A stretch of DNA of 64,000 nt, from contig CAZNAI010000010.1 in NCBI GenBank assembly GCA_964571235.1, positions 186,001 to 250,000 of the forward strand, in the 5' to 3' direction. Position 1 is the first letter of the stretch; every line of letters begins with the position of its first letter. Positions 1 through 9,700 of the stretch are shown piece by piece. The translations under genes and the position numbers were made by a program. The notes under the pieces were generated by a model, which did not search any database, was not told where the DNA came from, and saw only the letters and a program-made list of their open reading frames with translations. The stretch comes from JACRAV01 sp964571235. Its GTDB lineage: Bacteria; Zixibacteria; MSB-5A5; GN15; FEB-12.

Positions 1-1454
1 AAAATCAGGTTCGTATCGTCCTGCGCAATTGCGGCGAGATCGATCCGGGGTCGATTGAAGACTACATCGCTCGCGGCGGGTATGAGGCGATTAAGAAAGT
101 GCTCGCCGGCTTAACCCCCGATCAGGTGATTGGCGAGATTGTCGCTTCCGGCCTGCGTGGCCGTGGCGGCGCCGGATTCCCAACCGGCACAAAATGGAAA
201 TTTGCGCGGGCGTCACAAGGCGACAAGAAGTACATCATCTGCAACGCCGATGAGGGTGATCCCGGCGCGTTCATGGATCGCTCGGTGCTCGAGTCCGACC
301 CACATACCGTGCTTGAGGGTATGATCATCGCCGGATATGCGGTCGGCGCCGATGAAGCGTATATTTACTGCCGCGCTGAGTACCCCAAGGCGATCGCACG
401 TTTGCGGCAGGCGATAAGCCAGGCGAAACGTCGCGGGTTGTTGGGAGAGAAGATCCTTGGCTCGTCGCACAACTTTGAAATCAAAATCAAAGAGGGCGCC
501 GGCGCTTTTGTCTGCGGCGAGGAAACCGCTCTGATATTGTCCATTGAAGGCAAACGCGGCATGCCTCGCATTCGTCCACCGTATCCGGCGGTTTCCGGGC
601 TTTGGGGAAAGCCGACCAATATCAACAATGTCGAGACATTCGCCAATGTCCCGTGGATCATTCTAAATGGCGGCGCGAAATTCGCCAGTTACGGCACTGC
701 CGACAGCAAGGGGACCAAAGTCTTCGCCATGGCCGGAAAGGTCAAACGCACCGGCCTTGTTGAAGTCCCGATGGGCATCACGATCAATCAGATCGTCTTC
801 GACGTCTGCGGAGGCATCGCGAACGACCGCACATTCAAAGCAGTGCAGATGGGTGGACCATCGGGCGGATGCATCCCAGCCCATATGTGCGAACTTCCGA
901 TTGACTATCAGCAGATCAACAAGACCGGCGCGATTATGGGATCGGGCGGGTTGATTGTGATGGACGACACGACCTGCATGGTCGACGTCGCCAAGTTCTT
1001 CCTTACCTTCACACAAGCCGAATCCTGTGGCAAGTGTACCTTCTGCCGTGTCGGAACTAAGAGGATGCTTGAAATATTGGAGCGGATCACGATTGGTCAG
1101 GGGACAATGGCTGATTTGGATAACCTCGAAGAGTTGTCCGATCAGATTTGCAGGGCATCATTGTGCGGGCTCGGCCAGACAGCGCCGAATCCTGTGCTCA
1201 CCACGCTAAAGTACTTCCGCGATGAGTATGTCGCTCACATTGAGCAGAAGAAATGCCCCGCGCATGTCTGCCAGTCGCTGTTGACCTATACGATACTCGA
1301 TAATTGCACCGGGTGCGAAGTCTGCAAGCGGGCCTGTCCGACCAACGCAATCACCGGCCTGAAGAAAGAACTGCACCTGATCGATCAGGATTTATGCATC
1401 AAGTGCGGGAAATGTTTCACTGTTTGTCGATTCGACTCGGTACTGAAGGAATAG
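1..1454 (+). CDS. NuoF/HydB-like NADH-binding flavoprotein subunit, 5' end missing
   Basis: The frame is open from base 3, so the start lies before the window. The visible 483 residues begin in the linker that normally follows a thioredoxin-like [2Fe-2S] domain. Seen: the NuoF core GLRGRGGAGFPTGTKW, the FMN/NADH motif CNADEGDPGAFMDR, the [4Fe-4S] site ESCGKCTFC with a later Cys in SLCGLG, and a C-terminal 2x[4Fe-4S] ferredoxin (CTGCEVCKRACP, CIKCGKCFTVC). That ferredoxin tail is usual in soluble HydB/HndC/FdhB-type subunits and absent from respiratory NuoF. The protein should oxidise or reduce NAD(H) and pass electrons through the next gene's subunit. The next start is 2 nt after this stop, so the two are co-translated. 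A NuoE-like gene is expected just upstream. Electron bifurcation is inferred. Confidence 0.9.
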   Translation, partial: NQVRIVLRNCGEIDPGSIEDYIARGGYEAIKKVLAGLTPDQVIGEIVASGLRGRGGAGFPTGTKWKFARASQGDKKYIICNADEGDPGAFMDRSVLESDPHTVLEGMIIAGYAVGADEAYIYCRAEYPKAIARLRQAISQAKRRGLLGEKILGSSHNFEIKIKEGAGAFVCGEETALILSIEGKRGMPRIRPPYPAVSGLWGKPTNINNVETFANVPWIILNGGAKFASYGTADSKGTKVFAMAGKVKRTGLVEVPMGITINQIVFDVCGGIANDRTFKAVQMGGPSGGCIPAHMCELPIDYQQINKTGAIMGSGGLIVMDDTTCMVDVAKFFLTFTQAESCGKCTFCRVGTKRMLEILERITIGQGTMADLDNLEELSDQICRASLCGLGQTAPNPVLTTLKYFRDEYVAHIEQKKCPAHVCQSLLTYTILDNCTGCEVCKRACPTNAITGLKKELHLIDQDLCIKCGKCFTVCRFDSVLKE

Positions 1455-1456
1455 AT

Positions 1457-4400
1457 ATGGTAAAGCTGACAATAAATGGCCAGTCGATCAGTGCTTCACC
1501 TGATAAGACGATTCTTCAGGTTTGCCGGGAGCAAAATCTCGATTCGATCCCGACCCTTTGCTACGACGACAAACTCCCGCCGTTCGGCTCGTGCTTCCTG
1601 TGCGTTGTTGAAGTGGAAGGTCAGTCACGCCTCTTCCCCGCCTGTTCCACCAAAGTCAACGAGGGGATGAAAATTGTCACGCGCTCAGAGAAAGTTGTCC
1701 GCGCCCGCAAGACTTGTCTCGAACTTCTCTTGTCAGATCATTATGCTGACTGTTTCGGGCCGTGCCGTTTGAGTTGCCCCGCCGATGTAGATATTCAAGG
1801 ATACATGTCACTGGTGGCGCTCGGAAAATTCACCGAGGCGGTCGCGCTCATCAAAGAAAAGAATCCGTTGCCGTCGGTTTGTGGCCGTGTCTGTACCCGC
1901 AAGTGCGAGGTGAATTGCCGTCGCACGATGCTCGAAGGGGCAGTCGGCATTGATTTTCTAAAGCGGTACGCAGCTGATCAGGATATGATTGGCAAGATGT
2001 GGCAACCGGAAACCAAGCCCGACAACGGTGTCGAAATTGCCATAGTTGGTTCCGGCCCGGCCGGACTCACCTGTGCGTACTATCTCGCAATCGAAGGGTA
2101 TCGTCCGACGATATTTGAATCACTTCCCGATCCGGGGGGTATGCTCAGATTCGGCATTCCCGAATACCGCCTTCCCAAAGAAGTTCTCGACAAAGAGATC
2201 AACTGGATTTTGGATCTCGGCGTGGAACTGAAAACCAACAAGACGCTCGGAAAAGACTTCACCCTTGACAGTCTTTTCAAGAGTGGCTTCAAAGCCGTCT
2301 TTGTCGCGCTCGGCGCACAAATCGGCAAGCCGATGCAAGTTGAGAATGAGAATGTCGACGGCGTCTTGTCGGGTGTAGAATTCCTCAAGCAGGTTCAACT
2401 GAAGACCAATCCAAAGATCGGCGGTCGAGTGGTAGTAGTCGGTGGCGGAAATACCGCACTTGATGCCGCCCGGACCTCGCTCCGACTGGGAGCCACCGAA
2501 GTTGTCATATTGTACCGTCGGACCCGCGCTGAAATGCCCGCCAACCCGATGGAAATCCACGCCGCCGACGAAGAGGGAATCAAACTTGAATTTTTGGCCG
2601 CGCCAGTGCGGGTGAATGTCGAAAACGACCGCGTATCTTCGATGACGTGCATTCGCATGGCACTGGGCGAACCGGATGCGTCTGGTCGCCGCCGACCGGT
2701 CGAACAGAAAGGCTCAGACTTCGAACTGCCGTGCGACTGGGTTATTTCCGCAATTGGACAGGAACCGGATCTGGACGGCGTCGATCACGACCAGAAGATC
2801 AAAGTTTCCAAGTGGCGGACGATCGAAGCGAAAAAGGGAACATTCGATACCAACCGCCCGGGCGTATTCGCAGGTGGCGATGTGGTCACTGGTCCAGCCG
2901 ACGCAATCGACGCCATCGCCGCGGGACGCATGGCGGCTCGTGCAATCGAAAGATACGTGCATACTGGTATCGTCGAGAAATTCACCGACCGGTTTGAAAG
3001 CAAGCGCGACAATTTTCATAAGCTCAAACCGGAGGACCTGCCGCACCTTGAACAGGCGCACCGTCATCATGCGCCTGAGAAATCGGTGATGGAACGGGTT
3101 GCGTCGTTTACCGAAGTTGAAGACGCCTATGATCATTCGACCGCTAAAGACGAAGCACTCCGCTGTGCCGAGTGCGGATGCGATGTTGGCCTGTCGTGCA
3201 TTTTGCAGGATTACTGCACGGAGTACGGCGTCGATCAACAACGCTTTGTCGGCGAATTCAACCGGTACAAAGTCGATTCTCGGCATCCGTTTGTCAAACT
3301 CGACGCCAACAAGTGTATCCGGTGCGGAAGATGTGTGAATACGTGCGCAGAAATTCTCAATGTCTCGGCGCTCGGTTTTGTCAATCGTGGTTTCCGGACA
3401 ATTGTCAAGCCGGCGCTTGAGAAACCGCTGGCCGAAACCAACTGTGTGTCGTGTGGTAACTGTATCGACGTCTGCCCCACCGGCGCCATAGTCGAAAAAA
3501 TGCCGTTCCGTCGCTCGGGACCGTGGAAAATGGATTCGCATTTTAGTGTCTGCAACTACTGTTCGGTCGGGTGCAACATCACGCTCAAAGTCAAATCGCC
3601 GGACATTTATTTTGTCACCGGCGCACCGATTGACATGGAGCCGAATCACGGCGAGCTGTGCGTGAAAGGACGCTTTGGATATCAGCAGTTCCTCGACGGC
3701 TCCCGTGTTACGACGCCTATGGTTCGCAAAGATGGCAAGTTGGTCGAATCGACGTGGGACAATGCCTTTGCGGTTGTGAAAGCCGGACTGAATCGTATTC
3801 GTGCGACTTACCATTCCGATTCGATACTGGTCTCTGCCTCGCCGAAACTTTTGGACGAAGAGCTTTATCTGGCTGGACGGTTCGCCCGCGCGGCGCTCGG
3901 GACCAACAATCTCACTTCATTCCAGCGTCTCAATTCGCAAGGCGAGTACAACGCGCTTGATGCTATGCTTGGCGAAACCGCGGCCAGCGCGACAAGTGAA
4001 GATATTGTGTCGGCCGATCTGTATCTCTTCTTGGGCGGCAACCCGACTTCTGACAATCCAGTGCAGGGGTGGCAGATGAAGCGCCGCATGCGCCACGGCA
4101 CCCGCGGCATCGTGATCAATTCAGCGGCCATCGATTTGACTGAGTATGCCGAGGTCTGGGCCGACGCCCGGCGTGGTACTAATACGCTCTTGTTGACGGC
4201 AGTTATCGCAGAAATAGTCCGTCGCGGAAAAGTTGACCAGTCATTTGTTCGAGAGAGAGTTTCAGGACTCGATCGCTTAACGCCCTTACTCGAAAAGATC
4301 GATCTGCACGAGGTCGCGTCCGTAACCGGAGTCGCGCCCGAGAAGATCACTCAGATTGCTAATCTACTGGCTGACCCCAAGTTCAAGACCGTCGCCTGGT

Positions 4401-5185
4401 ATAATCTGGACTCACGTTCTGAACGCTCGCCCGATGATCTCAAAGCGCTCGCTACATTGATGGCCGTGACGGGCAAACTCGGAATCAACGGCAGTGGCAT
4501 CGCGCTCACCACTTCGCAGTCCAACTCGTCTGGCGCCCGCATGACCGGATGTGATTCAGCTCTCCTTCCCGGCGGACTTACGATAAATAATCAAGCGATT
4601 TTACATGAAGTCTCCGCCCTGTGGAAAGTTGATCTTGAAAAGATCGTCAAATCTTCGCGCGGTGATATCAGGCAGAAATTGTCAGACAATTCCATCCGAT
4701 CAGCCGTGATCTTCGGCGAAAACCCCGGCGTTGCGCCACAGTACAATCACCTGTTCAACCATCTGGATTTTCTCGTCGTGGCCGATCTGTATCTGACCGA
4801 TACCGCGCAAATGGCCGATGTCTTCCTACCGCTCTCGCACTATCTGGAAACGTCGGGACATCTCACTAACTGGGAAGGAAAGCGACGCTGGACCGGCGCT
4901 ATCGGCGCGCCTGCCAACGGCATGACGACAGCGGACATCATTGTAAGACTCATGTCGGATGCGGGCCATATCATCGGCCCAAAAAACGCCGACGAGCTTA
5001 GCGCCGAAATTGATTTTCTATTTGCGCAGGCTAAACCGAAGACCGCGCAAAATTATCGCACAAGCAACGGTCATGCTGATTTGTCCCCCTGGTCACTCCG
5101 GCCTTTGTCGACCTCGGCGACCTCTCAAGACCTAATTGAGATCGACGCACGCCTGCGTTCACGCATGAAGGAAATTTTGCATTAG
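1457..5185 (+). CDS. NuoG / GltD-like NAD(P)H oxidoreductase / MopB fusion protein
   Basis: 1242 aa. ATG 1457 was chosen because AAGGA lies 7 nt upstream and the protein then opens with a [2Fe-2S] domain (C35, C46, C49, C63). Next come an H95-C99-C103-C107 cluster site, a GltD/NfnL-like module with FAD motif GSGPAG at 198-203 and NAD(P) motif GGGNTA at 329-334, two [4Fe-4S] ferredoxin sites near 615-675, and a MopB domain from about 698 opening with CNYCSVGC. Where formate dehydrogenases carry the catalytic Cys or Sec before HGP, this protein reads SQGEYNALD, so the MopB domain looks structural, as in NuoG. Inferred role: cytosolic NAD(P)H/ferredoxin electron exchange with the NuoF-like subunit, possibly a bifurcating (Bfu/HydABC-type) complex. 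No hydrogenase H-cluster motif is visible. Confidence 0.85.
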   Translation: MVKLTINGQSISASPDKTILQVCREQNLDSIPTLCYDDKLPPFGSCFLCVVEVEGQSRLFPACSTKVNEGMKIVTRSEKVVRARKTCLELLLSDHYADCFGPCRLSCPADVDIQGYMSLVALGKFTEAVALIKEKNPLPSVCGRVCTRKCEVNCRRTMLEGAVGIDFLKRYAADQDMIGKMWQPETKPDNGVEIAIVGSGPAGLTCAYYLAIEGYRPTIFESLPDPGGMLRFGIPEYRLPKEVLDKEINWILDLGVELKTNKTLGKDFTLDSLFKSGFKAVFVALGAQIGKPMQVENENVDGVLSGVEFLKQVQLKTNPKIGGRVVVVGGGNTALDAARTSLRLGATEVVILYRRTRAEMPANPMEIHAADEEGIKLEFLAAPVRVNVENDRVSSMTCIRMALGEPDASGRRRPVEQKGSDFELPCDWVISAIGQEPDLDGVDHDQKIKVSKWRTIEAKKGTFDTNRPGVFAGGDVVTGPADAIDAIAAGRMAARAIERYVHTGIVEKFTDRFESKRDNFHKLKPEDLPHLEQAHRHHAPEKSVMERVASFTEVEDAYDHSTAKDEALRCAECGCDVGLSCILQDYCTEYGVDQQRFVGEFNRYKVDSRHPFVKLDANKCIRCGRCVNTCAEILNVSALGFVNRGFRTIVKPALEKPLAETNCVSCGNCIDVCPTGAIVEKMPFRRSGPWKMDSHFSVCNYCSVGCNITLKVKSPDIYFVTGAPIDMEPNHGELCVKGRFGYQQFLDGSRVTTPMVRKDGKLVESTWDNAFAVVKAGLNRIRATYHSDSILVSASPKLLDEELYLAGRFARAALGTNNLTSFQRLNSQGEYNALDAMLGETAASATSEDIVSADLYLFLGGNPTSDNPVQGWQMKRRMRHGTRGIVINSAAIDLTEYAEVWADARRGTNTLLLTAVIAEIVRRGKVDQSFVRERVSGLDRLTPLLEKIDLHEVASVTGVAPEKITQIANLLADPKFKTVAWYNLDSRSERSPDDLKALATLMAVTGKLGINGSGIALTTSQSNSSGARMTGCDSALLPGGLTINNQAILHEVSALWKVDLEKIVKSSRGDIRQKLSDNSIRSAVIFGENPGVAPQYNHLFNHLDFLVVADLYLTDTAQMADVFLPLSHYLETSGHLTNWEGKRRWTGAIGAPANGMTTADIIVRLMSDAGHIIGPKNADELSAEIDFLFAQAKPKTAQNYRTSNGHADLSPWSLRPLSTSATSQDLIEIDARLRSRMKEILH

Positions 5186-5243
5186 GCCATTTTCTGCGAC
5201 GATTTTGTAGTCAAACGGCCATGTTGCCGTCAATCATTCTTAT

Positions 5244-5264
5244 TCGCCGAAGATTGTTCGGCGA
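5244..5264 (+). terminator. Hairpin downstream of the oxidoreductase operon
   Basis: An 8-bp perfect stem (TCGCCGAA/TTCGGCGA) with loop GATTG lies 58 nt after the stop. The nearest T-run (TTATTTTTT) is about 25 nt further on, so intrinsic termination is uncertain. The remaining gap to 5396 shows a TATATT hexamer near 5341 without a convincing -35 partner. Confidence 0.3.
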
Positions 5265-5396
5265 CAATGCGTTGTGGCGCAACAGTTTAACTTATTTTTT
5301 CGCGCCATCAACTTTCCAGCGGAAATTGCCGTTAAGAGAGTATATTAGAGCTCGAAAGTATCGAGTAATTCACAACCAACCGAACGGAGGTAGATC

Positions 5397-6680
5397 ATGA
5401 CCGACACAACAAGTCTGACCAAGCCTGCCTTCGGCTTTTCCCAGATTCCCGACAACCAAATCTACGAGTTTGAGCAGGCATACGGCGCTCATCACTATGG
5501 TCGTCTGCAACTGGTCGTGCGAAAAGCCCAGGGAGCATGGCTCACCACGCAGGATGAACGACAGGTGCTCGACTGCTTAGCGGCCTACTCGGCGGCGAAT
5601 CAGGGACACCACCACCCGAAAATCGTCGAAGCGATTGTCGAGGCACTCCACGGAAACTACGGCTCGGTGGTCTCGAATGTCGTCTATTCCGACGCTCTCG
5701 GAGTTTTCCTAAAAAAGCTGGCCACCCTCATCCCTCAACTCGGTCCTCGTTTCGGCGCCAACAAAAACAAAGTCCTTCCGAAAAACGGCGGCGTGGAATC
5801 AGTCGAGACCGCAGTGAAGTGTATCCGTGCGTATGGCCACCAGGCCAAGGGAATCCCGGATGGCAAGCAGGAAGTCATCGTCTTTGGCAATAATTTCCAT
5901 GGCCGGATGATCACGACCATTTCTTTCTCGCCGACTCCGAAATACAAAGCCGGGTTTGGCCCGCTGACTCCGGGATTTGTCACGGTCGACTTTGGCGATC
6001 TGGCCGGAGTCGAAAAAGCGATCACCCCGAACACCGCTGGTATTTTGGTTGAGCCGATGCAGGGCGAAGGCGGCATGCATATCCCACCAGCTGGATTCTT
6101 AAAAGGTCTGCGCGAACTGGCCGACAAACACAACCTCCTGCTCGTGTTCGACGAAATTCAGGTTGGACTCGGACGCACCGGCAAGATGTTTGCATTCGAG
6201 CATGAGAATGTCGTCCCCGACGGCCTCATTCTTGGCAAAGCGCTGGCCGGCGGATTAGTGCCGTTATCGGTATTTGTTACCAATGCGCAGGTGATGGACC
6301 TGGTCTTCCAGCCAGGTCGTGACGGTTCCACATTCGGCGGCTACCCGCTCGCCTGTGTGGCCGGCACTGCGGCGCTGGATGTGATCGTGAACGAAGATCT
6401 GGCCGAGCGCTCGGCGCGTGTTGGTGAAACGCTCAAGAAACGAATCATGGCGGTCTGCGCGAAATCCTCGCATGTCAAAGAAGTGCGCGGGCGCGGATTG
6501 TTCATCGGTGTCGAGGTCAACAACGGCGACGCGATGATCTACTGCCGTAAACTGCTTGAATTGAATATGCTGTGCAACGACTCGCACGGCCACACGATCC
6601 GTATTTCGCCGCCGCTGGTGATCAGCGAGAGCGACGCGGACTACATTGTCGAGCGACTGGAAAAAGTGCTCGTAGATTAA
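5397..6680 (+). CDS. rocD: Class III PLP aminotransferase, probably ornithine--oxo-acid transaminase
   Basis: 427 aa, full length for the class. ATG 5397 follows CGGAGG by 7 nt. Seen: the RocD-like stretch AAYSAANQGHHHPKIV near residue 65, VLPKNGGVESVETAVK (cofactor phosphate region), NNFHGR, EPMQGEGG, FDEIQVGLGRTGK (Asp that contacts the pyridine N) and LGKALAGG with the Schiff-base lysine. The family moves the delta-amino group of ornithine to 2-oxoglutarate, giving glutamate semialdehyde. The SAYSA.NQGH motif fits ornithine aminotransferase better than acetylornithine or GABA transaminases, but substrate cannot be fixed from sequence alone. It stands alone between the oxidoreductase operon and a convergent Roco gene. 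Cytosolic. Confidence 0.8.
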   Translation: MTDTTSLTKPAFGFSQIPDNQIYEFEQAYGAHHYGRLQLVVRKAQGAWLTTQDERQVLDCLAAYSAANQGHHHPKIVEAIVEALHGNYGSVVSNVVYSDALGVFLKKLATLIPQLGPRFGANKNKVLPKNGGVESVETAVKCIRAYGHQAKGIPDGKQEVIVFGNNFHGRMITTISFSPTPKYKAGFGPLTPGFVTVDFGDLAGVEKAITPNTAGILVEPMQGEGGMHIPPAGFLKGLRELADKHNLLLVFDEIQVGLGRTGKMFAFEHENVVPDGLILGKALAGGLVPLSVFVTNAQVMDLVFQPGRDGSTFGGYPLACVAGTAALDVIVNEDLAERSARVGETLKKRIMAVCAKSSHVKEVRGRGLFIGVEVNNGDAMIYCRKLLELNMLCNDSHGHTIRISPPLVISESDADYIVERLEKVLVD

Positions 6681-6690
6681 GATTGGATTG

Positions 6691-6730
6691 AAAAATGGCG
6701 GGTTCGAAGACGGACCCGCCTGACTATTTT
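6691..6730. terminator. Bidirectional intrinsic terminator between rocD and the Roco gene
   Basis: A 10-bp GC-rich stem (arms 6697-6706 and 6711-6720, one G.T pair, loop AAGA) is flanked by AAAAA on the left and CTATTTT on the right. It sits between two convergent genes and can act in both directions. Confidence 0.75.
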
Positions 6731-6785
6731 ACTGGCAACTTTCGTTGAGCAGATCAACACGAATGGAGTTGTGATTGAGAGACCT

Positions 6786-9700
6786 TCAACGGACCCGGGA
6801 ACTGCAATCTAGGCAAAGCCAACGATAGGAATTGTCGCTAAGCCTTATTCGTTGCAGGGTCCCCCACTGACGCGCGCGATAATTCGTCGGTGCAATCTCT
6901 TCGAGTAAACGAGCCAGCGCTGCCCGTGTCAATCTCGAGTGCGGATCATCAGCATACCCTCCCTTTACAGCCTCAATCTCAAGGTATGGATCTTTACCGT
7001 CGATTCGATGCTTCTCGTCCAGTTCGAGCGTCATATGATCCGACAACTCCTTCATGAACTCGACGTCATTCTTAATGGGATCGTACGCCGCGTCGCCGAG
7101 AGCGAGAGGCATTCCAGAAAAGGCCAGCTTTAAGCCGACCGATAAGAATTTCGTTGCGCGCGCAACCCATGGAGCTGTTTTCTCCCACCAAATCTTGTCC
7201 TTTGTGAACTCAGTTGCACCGTCCTTGCATGCATGGATATTTCCCGGACACTCGCAAAATGGGGTAAGAACGAATGTCTTCTGGAAATATCCTCTCGGAT
7301 TCCATCTACTCTTATCCACTGTATTTAATGAGAACAGTCCGGGCGCAGCTGTGAAATCTCGATCATCGAGCATTTTGTTGACCAAAGAAAGGTACTCAAA
7401 AAGCTTGAGTTCAGATTCCTGCTTAAATTCAGCTGACAAGTTATACTGAGTTTGAAGCAATTTGTTTATATTTGTAGCATTCGCTTCGACCCACCTCTGA
7501 AGAGAATCGATGCCCACCAAAAACGGTTTCGCCCACTCTGGCTCCCGATTAAACTCGCGGTGCAAATCCTCAGCTGTAAGTCCCCGCTCTTTGACATACT
7601 CTCCAAAGCTACCTAATCCCGACACAAGCCGGCGCGGATCCACTTCGTGACTTTCAAACTCACAGTCAATTGTCTCTCTCTCCTTGGAGATCGCGGTGTA
7701 GATTCTCTTTTCCGTGTGAAGTCCGCTACATTTTCCCTCAACACGGGTCGAGTCACCCACTTTGATACAACCATACGAGCGCTCGGCTTTCAGGCCGCTG
7801 AAGAAAGAAAATACTGCATTGACATATGCATGTATTTGTTCGCACATGTTCTGGGGATAAGCTGCCCGGACTTCGATGCACAATCTTCGATCATCGGGAA
7901 TAAATTCGCAGAGCGCCTCGCTCTGGAGCGGGCCCTCGCCCGAACGCAAGAACACTCCGTTGTGCCAGTAAACGCCTTTTGGTTTGGCATTCGTCTTTAC
8001 AATCAAGTGATGAGTCTTGACAATGAACCGACTCATAATTCCCAGCGGCGGCCGGATATTCAGCTTGTATTCCACGCGCCTTATTTTGAGTTCCTCTGCT
8101 TCAGTCCAAGGGATCTCTGGCTTCAAATAGCCGAATCGAAGTGGCACCAAACAACCTCGATTACCACTTTCCAGATCATAGCAGAGTTCAAACTCTTTCA
8201 TGCAATTATGAAACATCACAAATAACCCGGGATAGTCATTCTTCCACATCGACTCCATGCGTCGCAAAGCAATTTCACCTTGGTCCTTATAGAGTTGCCC
8301 GTCCTCCATTACTTTGCTGATCGCCTTAGTGAGCCACTGGGGACGGAGTACGATAAAATCCCTCAGATCTGGGCAATCCGGGAATTGAGTGATCTTCCCC
8401 AAGCGCGATAGAGCCGCTGCTGCATCGTCATAGCCATCTTCGTCGACTCCCGCTTTCTTAAGAATACGCTCCAAATCGGCTCTCTCCATACTTGGTTTCC
8501 TAGACTTTGCTCTAGTCTCTATTGCTTTCTCGGCTTTCCCATAGCTAATCGGCCATGGTTTCCCGATAAATTCAAGATCCGCTGCCGATCGCTGAAGAAA
8601 TGCGCGCAACTTCGGGATATTCAGTCCGTTCTCGCATCCAACGGGAAAAAACCATTCTTTGGTCAGCAGGTCGCCGTATTGAGCCTGGATGCGGTCCAGC
8701 GGCACAAGAGGCATCCGTCCTTCGCATTGAGAAATAACAACTGCTACCTTGGCCTTGGGCGCACGGGCTCGAATTGTGTCCAACCAATACTCGGCGCGGT
8801 CCAGCAGGAACTGGTCACGGCATTTGAACACCAACAGGTAAAGCGACTGCGAAGTGAGGAAAAACTGATGGGTTTGGTGACTGATCTCCTGTCCTTCAAA
8901 ATCCCAGACATTTAGTGTGATAGCTTTTGTTTCGTCGCCGATGTGATCGGGATGTGTAAACTTCCAAGGCACGACATCTACTCCCCGAGTAGTTTTTTGT
9001 TGCTTGAATGGCAGGCCGCGCAATGCCCTTGAAACACAGGTCTTTCCTTCGTTCCCATCCCCCAAAATAAGAAGTTTAGCTTCATAACGCGCCTGCGCTC
9101 CCTTCGCCAATTCAGTTAGATAGCGTTTGACTGCGTCGAGGCCATCCGCATACGCGGCGGCGAGTTCGTGGTTCAGAGGATTTCTATCAAAATAAACGCT
9201 AAGGAGCTTCGGCAAATTTCTCATCGACATAGGAAGGTCTGTTAACTGGTTGTCTTCGAGATTTAGGCTATGAAGTTCCGCTAGTTCGCAAATCCAGTCA
9301 GGGACGATTTTCAGTGAACATCCGTTAAGCCAGAGAACCTTGAGACCCCTGAGTGATCGCAGGCATTCTGGGCATGAAGAAAAAGTATTCCGACCCTCTC
9401 GCAACCCTTTTGTGGCTAAGTCCCCCAGATAAAGGTCATGCAAAAGAGTTAGTTCAGAAATAGAGACAGGGAGCTCTGTTAGAGAGTTGTTCGCGATTTC
9501 GAGTAACTGAAGGTTCTTCAATTCGCCGATCCATTCGGGGATTGTTCTCAATGGATTATTGCTAACACGGAGGTCCTCCAGATTTCGGAGAGACCGAAGA
9601 AACGGTGGAAGCTCGGAAATCTGATTGTCTTCGACAAGAAAACATACCAATCTTGTGAGTTGGCCGAGGGACTCTGGCAACGCCGATAGTTGATTGCCGC

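Noticed and set aside
2714..3814. 366-residue minus-strand ORF
   Set aside because: Lies wholly opposite the oxidoreductase fusion gene; shadow of its codon bias.
1457..5185. Active formate dehydrogenase alpha subunit
   Set aside because: The MopB domain lacks the catalytic Cys or Sec; SQGEYNALD occupies the equivalent position.
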